DNA from: Helicobacter pylori
GTDB lineage: Bacteria > Campylobacterota > Campylobacteria > Campylobacterales > Helicobacteraceae
Length of the DNA stretch: 64,000 nt
NCBI GenBank assembly: GCA_008032955.1
Contig: CP032046.1
Span: 1,426,001-1,490,000 of the forward strand
Reading direction: 5' to 3'
Shown: positions 59,220 to 64,000 of the stretch, piece by piece
Layout of the letters: every line of letters begins with the position of its first letter
Numbering within the stretch: position 1 is the stretch's first letter
Notes under the pieces: generated by a model
Told to the model about the DNA's origin: nothing
The model's input: the letters and a program-made list of their open reading frames with translations, nothing else
Databases searched by the model: none
Program-made: the position numbers and the translations under genes

Positions 59220-60899
59220 ATGATTCTTAAAAGTTCCATTGATCGCCTTTTGCAAACGATAGATATTGTAGAAGTCATTAGCTCTTATGTGGATTTGAGG
59301 AAATCAGGTTCTAATTACATGGCTTGTTGCCCTTTTCATGAAGAAAGGAGCGCGAGTTTTAGCGTCAATCAAATTAAAGGGTTTTACCATTGCTTTGGGT
59401 GTGGGGCGAGCGGGGATAGCATTAAATTTGTGATGGAATTTGAAAAGCTTTCGTTTGTGGAAGCATTAGAGAAATTAGCCCACCGATTCAATGTGGCTTT
59501 AGAATATGGCAAAGGCGTTTATTACGATCATAAAGAAGACTACCACCTTTTAGAAATGGTGAGCTCGTTGTATCAAGAAGAGCTTTTTAACGCCCCGTTT
59601 TTTTTGAATTATTTGCAAAAAAGAGGGCTTAGCATGGAGAGCATCAAAGCGTTTAAGTTAGGCTTATGCACGAATAAAATTGATTACGGCATTGAAAATA
59701 AAGGCTTGAATAAGGACAAGCTCATTGAATTAGGCGTGCTGGGCAAGAGCGATAAAAAGGATAAAACCTATTTGCGCTTTTTGGATCGCATCATGTTCCC
59801 TATTTATAGCCCTAGCGCTCAAGTGGTGGGTTTTGGAGGGCGCACCTTAAAAGAAAAAGCGGCCAAGTATATCAATTCGCCTCAAAATAAGCTTTTTGAT
59901 AAATCCAGTTTGCTCTATGGCTATCATTTGGCTAAAGAACGCATTTATAAACAAAAGCAAGTCATCGTTACAGAAGGGTATTTGGATGTGATTTTATTGC
60001 ACCAGGCGGGTTTTAAAAACGCCATAGCCACGCTTGGGACAGCTTTAACGCCATCGCATTTGCCCTTGCTTAAAAAAGGCGAGCCAGAAATCCTCTTGAG
60101 CTATGATGGGGATAAGGCAGGGCGAAACGCGGCTTATAAAGCGAGCTTGATGTTGGCTAAAGAGCAAAGAAAAGGGGGGGTGATTTTGTTTGAAAACAAC
60201 CTAGACCCAGCGGATATGATCGCTAATGGCCAGATTGAAACCTTAAAAGACTTGTTATCGCGCCCCATGGCTTTCATTGAATTTGTTTTAAGGCGCATGG
60301 CGGGTTCTTATCTTTTAGACGATCCTTTAGAAAAAGATAAGGCCCTTAAAGAAATGTTAGGGTTTTTAAAAAACTTTTCCTTGCTTTTACAAAATGAATA
60401 CAAGCCCTTAATCGCTTCTCTTTTACAAGTGCCTTTGCATGTTTTAGGGGTTAGAGAGCGAACTTCTTTTCAGCCTTTTTACCCCAAAACAGAAAAACCC
60501 AATCTTGCTCAAAAGTTCGCGCATGTTCCTAACACGATGAGTTTGGAATTTTTAGAAAAATTAGTGATCCGCTATCTTTTAGAAGACAGGAGCTTGTTGG
60601 ATTTGGCGGTGGGCTATATCCATAGTGGGGTATTCTTGCATAAAAAACAAGAATTTGACGCTTTGTGTCAAGAAAAATTGGACGACCCTAAATTAGTTGC
60701 GTTATTATTAGATGCGAATTTACCTCTAAAAAAAGGGGGGTTTGAAAAGGAATTGCGTTTGTTGATTTTGCGCTATTTTGAGCGCCAACTCAAAGAAATC
60801 CCTAAAAGCCCGCTTTCTTTTAGCGAAAAAATGATCTGTTTAAAAAAGGCTCGCCAGGCCATTATGAAATTAAAACAAGGAGAATTAGTCGCCATATGA
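59220..60899 (+). CDS. dnaG: DNA primase
   Basis: 559-residue primase that makes RNA primers for replication. The N-terminal zinc ribbon is CCPFHEERSASFSV..YHCFGCGASGD (CHC2). The TOPRIM core has VTEGYLDVI and LLSYDGDKAGRNAA. The C-terminal DnaB-binding region follows. Its 3' end overlaps the next gene by four bases (ATATGA). The ATG at 59220 follows AAAGCATGAAAA, with no strong ribosome site; an ATG at 59213 is out of frame. Confidence 0.95.
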   Translation: MILKSSIDRLLQTIDIVEVISSYVDLRKSGSNYMACCPFHEERSASFSVNQIKGFYHCFGCGASGDSIKFVMEFEKLSFVEALEKLAHRFNVALEYGKGVYYDHKEDYHLLEMVSSLYQEELFNAPFFLNYLQKRGLSMESIKAFKLGLCTNKIDYGIENKGLNKDKLIELGVLGKSDKKDKTYLRFLDRIMFPIYSPSAQVVGFGGRTLKEKAAKYINSPQNKLFDKSSLLYGYHLAKERIYKQKQVIVTEGYLDVILLHQAGFKNAIATLGTALTPSHLPLLKKGEPEILLSYDGDKAGRNAAYKASLMLAKEQRKGGVILFENNLDPADMIANGQIETLKDLLSRPMAFIEFVLRRMAGSYLLDDPLEKDKALKEMLGFLKNFSLLLQNEYKPLIASLLQVPLHVLGVRERTSFQPFYPKTEKPNLAQKFAHVPNTMSLEFLEKLVIRYLLEDRSLLDLAVGYIHSGVFLHKKQEFDALCQEKLDDPKLVALLLDANLPLKKGGFEKELRLLILRYFERQLKEIPKSPLSFSEKMICLKKARQAIMKLKQGELVAI

Positions 60900-61948
60900 A
60901 AAAAATAAAAGCTTTAGCCCTATTTAGTGGGGGGTTGGATAGTTTGTTGTCCATGAAATTACTCATCGATCAAGGCATTGAGGTAACCGCTTTGCACTTT
61001 AATATAGGGTTTGGGGGGAATAAAGATAAAAGAGAGTATTTTGAAAACGCCACCGCGCAAATCGGGGCTAAGCTCCTAGTGTGCGATATTAGAGAGCAGT
61101 TTTTTAACGATGTGTTGTTCAAGCCCAAATACGGCTATGGGAAATATTTCAACCCTTGCATTGATTGCCATGCCAACATGTTTAGGAACGCTTTTTATAA
61201 AATGCTTGAATTGAACGCGGATTTTGTTTTGAGCGGGGAAGTGTTGGGGCAACGCCCTAAATCCCAAAGGAAAGAAGCGCTCAATCAGGTGAGGAAATTA
61301 GTCAGAGAAGTGGGCGAAGAGGCTCGTTTTGATCCCGTTTTAGACCGAACGCAAGCAAGCGGTGAAAAACCGCAATTTTTAGACGAATTGCTCTTAAGGC
61401 CCATGAGCGCTAAACTCTTAGAGCCTACTTTTATGGAAAAAAAGGGTTTTGTTGATAGAGAAAAGCTTTTAGATGTGAGTGGTAGGGGGCGAAGCAGGCA
61501 ATTGCAAATGATCAAAGATTACGGCTTGAAATATTATGAAAAGCCAGGTGGGGGGTGCTTGCTTACGGACATTCAAGTGAGTAATAAGATTAAGAATTTG
61601 AAAGAATACAGAGAAATGGTGTTTGAAGACAGCGTGATCGTCAAAATTGGGCGCTATTTTGTCTTACCCCATAACGCTCGTTTGGTGGTGGCAAGGAATG
61701 AAGAAGAAAACCATAAATTGGATATTCAACACCCCTTAATGGATAAGATTGAATTACTAGGCTGTAAAGGTCCTTTGAGTTTGGTGGATAAAAACGCCAG
61801 CCAAGAAGATAAAGAATTGGCCGGCCGTATCGCTCTAGGCTATGCTAAGACTTTAAAAGATCAAGCTTATCTCATTCAAATAGGGGATGAAAAGCGCGAA
61901 CTTTACCCTTTGGATAAAGAGAGCACTAGAGAGTATTTATTCGCGTGA
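60896..61948 (+). CDS. PP-loop ATP pyrophosphatase, tRNA thiouridylase-like
   Basis: 350 residues. The PP-loop SGGLDS (residues 11-16) opens an adenylation domain of the MnmA/ThiI kind. C88 and C91 in NPCIDCHANMF fit a catalytic or metal-binding pair, and GGGCLLTD (about residue 217) supplies another Cys. The remaining C-terminal domain could bind RNA, but I cannot assign its family. A sulfur-transfer role on tRNA is likely but not proved; true MnmA should be elsewhere. It is coupled to dnaG by a four-base overlap. Confidence 0.75.
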   Translation: MKKIKALALFSGGLDSLLSMKLLIDQGIEVTALHFNIGFGGNKDKREYFENATAQIGAKLLVCDIREQFFNDVLFKPKYGYGKYFNPCIDCHANMFRNAFYKMLELNADFVLSGEVLGQRPKSQRKEALNQVRKLVREVGEEARFDPVLDRTQASGEKPQFLDELLLRPMSAKLLEPTFMEKKGFVDREKLLDVSGRGRSRQLQMIKDYGLKYYEKPGGGCLLTDIQVSNKIKNLKEYREMVFEDSVIVKIGRYFVLPHNARLVVARNEEENHKLDIQHPLMDKIELLGCKGPLSLVDKNASQEDKELAGRIALGYAKTLKDQAYLIQIGDEKRELYPLDKESTREYLFA

Positions 61949-62210
61949 AGTGCCCAACCGCTAAAGACGATTAGGCTTCCTAGGCTGATGTTGCCCATAG
62001 GGAGAGTTTGGTTCTCACTCTGTGTCCCTATAGTAGGGATTTTACAGAGTTTGAGCTCCAACGCATTCCCTATAGGTCTCACACATCATATCTCCAAAGG
62101 CGTAACTTTGTGCACTTCCTGCGCTAGATACGAATGTATGGGGATATGATACCATGAATTGGTAGCATTCATCCCAACCGCTAAAGACGACTGGGATTTC
62201 TGCTAAGGAG
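61941..62210 (+). mobile_element. short non-coding element with IS200/IS605-type ends and strong RNA structure
   Basis: Two identical 18-base direct repeats, CCCAACCGCTAAAGACGA, lie at 61953-61970 and 62173-62190. Each is the 5' side of a small hairpin (GCCCAA..TTAGGC and CCCA..TGGG). Same-orientation subterminal hairpins at both ends are what IS200/IS605 transposases bind, and their loop, read on the other strand, has the CTTTAGC motif familiar from these elements. TTTAT (61936-61940) precedes the left end. The interior folds: 61997-62003 with 62025-62031, 62086-62095 with 62140-62149, 62154-62159 with 62167-62172. No ORF is present. It may be a non-autonomous element or a relic of one, perhaps with its guide-RNA-like end. 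Confidence 0.45.
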
Positions 62211-62257
62211 TCTTAAAAGGGAGTTTTTGAGAGTTTTTAGGGGTTTTCTTTTTATGC

Positions 62258-62263
62258 TATAAT
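62258..62263 (+). promoter_or_regulatory. -10 box for the gene at 62309
   Basis: TGCTATAAT, a perfect extended -10, about 46 bases before the ATG. Confidence 0.65.
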
Positions 62264-62308
62264 GGAAAAAGTTCTGATCAGTGTTAAGCGATTTGCTAGG
62301 AGGTCTGT

Positions 62309-63136
62309 ATGCAAGAGTTTTTAGGTTTTGGTGTGGTGGGGAATTTTGCAGGGCATTTGGAGCAAGCAGGAGAGAGCCATAGTTTTATTAACATGAAAAG
62401 CGAAGAAAAGGACGCCCCTAAGGGGTTGTTCCCTTTTTATATCCCGTATGAGAATTGCTATTTGGGGCGTTGTTGCATTAATAACCATAAGATTATTTTG
62501 CCTGGTGATTTGGATTTGAAAGTGCAAGCAGAGCCAGAAATCGCTTTAGAATGCGATGTCAAATACGATGAAAAACATTTGGTAACCAAGCTTGTGCCTA
62601 ATTTTTTCATGGCGTTTAATGACGCTTCTGTGCGTAATTTAGACGCCGCAAAGCTCTCCCAAAAAAAGAATTTTTCACCGGCTTCTAAAGGTATAGGGCA
62701 GAAATTGCCTATTGACAGGTTTGTTTATGGGGGGGTGTGTAATAATTTTTCTATCGCGTCTTTTTTGAAATACGATAATGTTTGGCATGTTTATGGGGAG
62801 AACAGCAAATTGCTCAAATACGAGTTTTTTTATCAAAAACTCTTAGATTGGATTAAAAACCAATTAAACTACCAACAAGATGGCGATTCTTTAGAGGCTC
62901 TAAGGCCTTTTTTAGAGCGCCATAATTTCCCTACCAAAATGATTTTTGCGATCGGGGCTACCCCTTATATGCCTTTTGCGCAAGAGCATTTCTTACAAAA
63001 AGGCGATGAGGTGGTGATTGTTGCTTACAACCATTTACAATACAGTTTTGAAAAGATTCAAAACCTCTTAGAAGAGGACGCCCTACAAACCAAGGAACAC
63101 GCTAATCTTTCTTATGTCTATCAAATCGTAGAGTAG
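62309..63136 (+). CDS. conserved hypothetical protein (DUF5718-type)
   Basis: 275 residues, soluble, no signal peptide. Sequence features are a Gly-rich start MQEFLGFGVVGNFAGHLEQAGE, a Cys pair NCYLGRCC, and GDLDLKVQAEPEIALECDV. PEIALECDV is reminiscent of the acidic metal site of fumarylacetoacetate-hydrolase folds, but this cannot be confirmed by eye. An AGGAGG site six bases upstream supports ATG 62309. No function is assigned. Confidence 0.75.
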   Translation: MQEFLGFGVVGNFAGHLEQAGESHSFINMKSEEKDAPKGLFPFYIPYENCYLGRCCINNHKIILPGDLDLKVQAEPEIALECDVKYDEKHLVTKLVPNFFMAFNDASVRNLDAAKLSQKKNFSPASKGIGQKLPIDRFVYGGVCNNFSIASFLKYDNVWHVYGENSKLLKYEFFYQKLLDWIKNQLNYQQDGDSLEALRPFLERHNFPTKMIFAIGATPYMPFAQEHFLQKGDEVVIVAYNHLQYSFEKIQNLLEEDALQTKEHANLSYVYQIVE

Positions 63137-63279
63137 TAAGGCTTTTTTCTCTTTAGCTTTGCTTTTTTACCCCTTTTAAAGATAAAACCACCCCTTTTGA
63201 CCCCCTTTTAGAGGATTTTTATGGTTTTTTTGAGATAATTAAACCTTAGAAAGTTAATTAAAATTAAACAAAAAGGGTT

Positions 63280-63564
63280 ATGATGTCCGCTCATTTTTTG
63301 AAAATCATTTTTTTAGTAGGCATGTGCGTTTCAAGTTTGTTCGCTGAAGGATTAGAAGGGTTTTTTAACGCCCTAGAAGCCCAGCTCAAAAGCCCCATCG
63401 CTAAGGGGATTTTAATGGTGATTTTCATAGGGATCGCCATTTATGTGTGGAGGAATTTGGACCGGTGGAAAGAGATCTTATTCACGATCCTTGGCGTGGT
63501 GTTTGGGATTTTTTTATTCTTTAAAGCCCCGAGTTTGGCGAATTGGTTTATGGGAATTTTTTAA
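63280..63564 (+). CDS. comB2: ComB2, VirB2-like competence protein
   Basis: 94-residue small membrane protein with a signal-like helix (about residues 6-24) and two further helices, the layout of VirB2 pilins. In H. pylori the ComB type IV secretion-like system takes up DNA. Start is ATG 63280, with an adjacent in-frame ATG at 63283 as alternative. It overlaps comB3 by one base. Confidence 0.88.
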   Translation: MMSAHFLKIIFLVGMCVSSLFAEGLEGFFNALEAQLKSPIAKGILMVIFIGIAIYVWRNLDRWKEILFTILGVVFGIFLFFKAPSLANWFMGIF

Positions 63565-63827
63565 TGATTATCCTATCAGCGAGCGTGAAGAATTTGCGTG
63601 AAATTTCGGTTAAAGAAAAGTTTTTATGGCTGAACGCTAAATCTTATTTGATTTCTGTTTTTGCGCCTTTTATCTTGCTCCCTTGGATTGATTTGTTGAG
63701 CGCTTTTTTATTGTATTTAGGGTTTTTAGCGCTCTTTAGCGTGCTGGAATTTTTTGATGAAGATATTGCAGATATTATTGTGGCTAAAAGCAAAATAAAA
63801 ACTAAAACCAAATGTTATAGAGCGTAG
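63564..63827 (+). CDS. comB3: ComB3, VirB3-like competence protein
   Basis: 87-residue inner-membrane protein with a hydrophobic hairpin at about residues 30-62 (YLISVFAPFILLPWIDLLSAFLLYLGFLALF), as in VirB3. ATG 63564 shares a base with the comB2 stop (TAATG), so the frame opening earlier at 63543 is rejected. It is directly followed by comB4. Confidence 0.88.
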   Translation: MIILSASVKNLREISVKEKFLWLNAKSYLISVFAPFILLPWIDLLSAFLLYLGFLALFSVLEFFDEDIADIIVAKSKIKTKTKCYRA

Positions 63828-63828
63828 G

Positions 63829-64000
63829 ATGTTAGAAAAGCTTTTGAGCGCTATCAAACAAAAGGTTTCAAACTATTTTTTAGGGGTTTTGCCTAAAAGC
63901 TATTCCATGAGCGAAGAAAACAACATTTTAGGCTTGTATGATGAGCATTTTTTACTCACTAAAAACGAAAATTTAGTGGGCATCCTCCGTTTAGAAGGGG
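63829..64000 (+). CDS. comB4: ComB4, VirB4-like ATPase (5' end only)
   Basis: The frame from ATG 63829, one base after the comB3 stop, is open to the window edge and starts MLEKLLSAIKQKVSNYFLG. The first 57 residues end before any ATPase motif, so the name rests on gene order comB2-comB3-comB4 and on the recognised start. Confidence 0.8.
   Translation, partial: MLEKLLSAIKQKVSNYFLGVLPKSYSMSEENNILGLYDEHFLLTKNENLVGILRLEG

Noticed and set aside
61949..62230. tmRNA or RNase P RNA in the gap after the PP-loop gene
   Set aside because: No tRNA-like ends, no tag-peptide frame and none of the conserved RNase P core motifs are present.

Overview
This window is a stretch of Helicobacter pylori chromosome. 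The evidence is the AT-rich, poly-A/poly-T-rich sequence and a gene set and order typical of that species. Markers include the helical-shape genes csd1/csd2/ccmA, ceuE, the orphan FlhB tail protein, a GroES with a His/Cys-rich tail, a Hop-family outer-membrane protein with a CT-repeat signal sequence, and the comB competence genes. From memory, the order matches the end of the strain 26695 numbering (about HP1539-HP1590) joined to its beginning (HP0001-HP0017). That join is only the numbering origin; I see no replication origin here.

Layout. 1-4614 (minus): cytochrome bc1 subunits and mfd. 4618-18341 (minus): a long block with ccmA, csd1, csd2, folC, lptE, leuS, a small membrane protein, secF, secD, yajC, nhaA and addA. 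18592-20453 (plus): rpsB-tsf. 20903-24284 (minus): ftsI, fliE, flgC and flgB, with a sigma-54 promoter ahead of flgB. 24502-28492: ftsW, ceuE (minus), the peroxiredoxin tsaA and metQ. 28981-36340 (minus): envelope genes pbp2, an MreD-like protein, engB, lptA, lptC, kdsC, rlpA, mltD and tatD. 36415-38959 (plus): ribE, flhX and metNI. 39150-41192 (minus): a secreted protein, lpxF and a WecA-like transferase. 41331-45756 (plus): pdxJ, pdxA, tsaD and flgG. 45855-49095 (minus): three tandem UPF0174 paralogues, only the middle one intact, plus an unlisted 46-residue Asn/Gln-rich protein gene. 49230-53243: nusB, ribH, kdsA and a beta-carbonic anhydrase (minus), then pyrF and panC (plus). 53257-53798: five minus-strand tRNA genes. 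54498-58944 (minus): hopZ, groEL and groES. 59220-64000 (plus): dnaG, a PP-loop protein, a DUF-type protein, comB2, comB3 and the start of comB4.

Main themes are envelope building (peptidoglycan, LPS transport and lipid A, Sec), cell shape, flagellar rod assembly, metal and methionine uptake, and DNA uptake. Seven genes, including the normally essential ftsI and ftsW, are each broken by one missing base in a short homopolymer. In each case restoring one base gives an uninterrupted full-length protein, so sequencing error is the most economical explanation.

The least explained parts are four. First, a short element at 61941-62210 bounded by identical 18-bp repeats and full of RNA stems, looking like a non-autonomous IS200/IS605-type element. 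Second, a small overlapping-transcript locus at 44387-44617 that resembles the AapA/IsoA type I toxin-antitoxin family. Third, the gap between tsf and ftsI, which has a promoter and could encode a small RNA. Fourth, the 46-residue gene inside the UPF0174 cluster.
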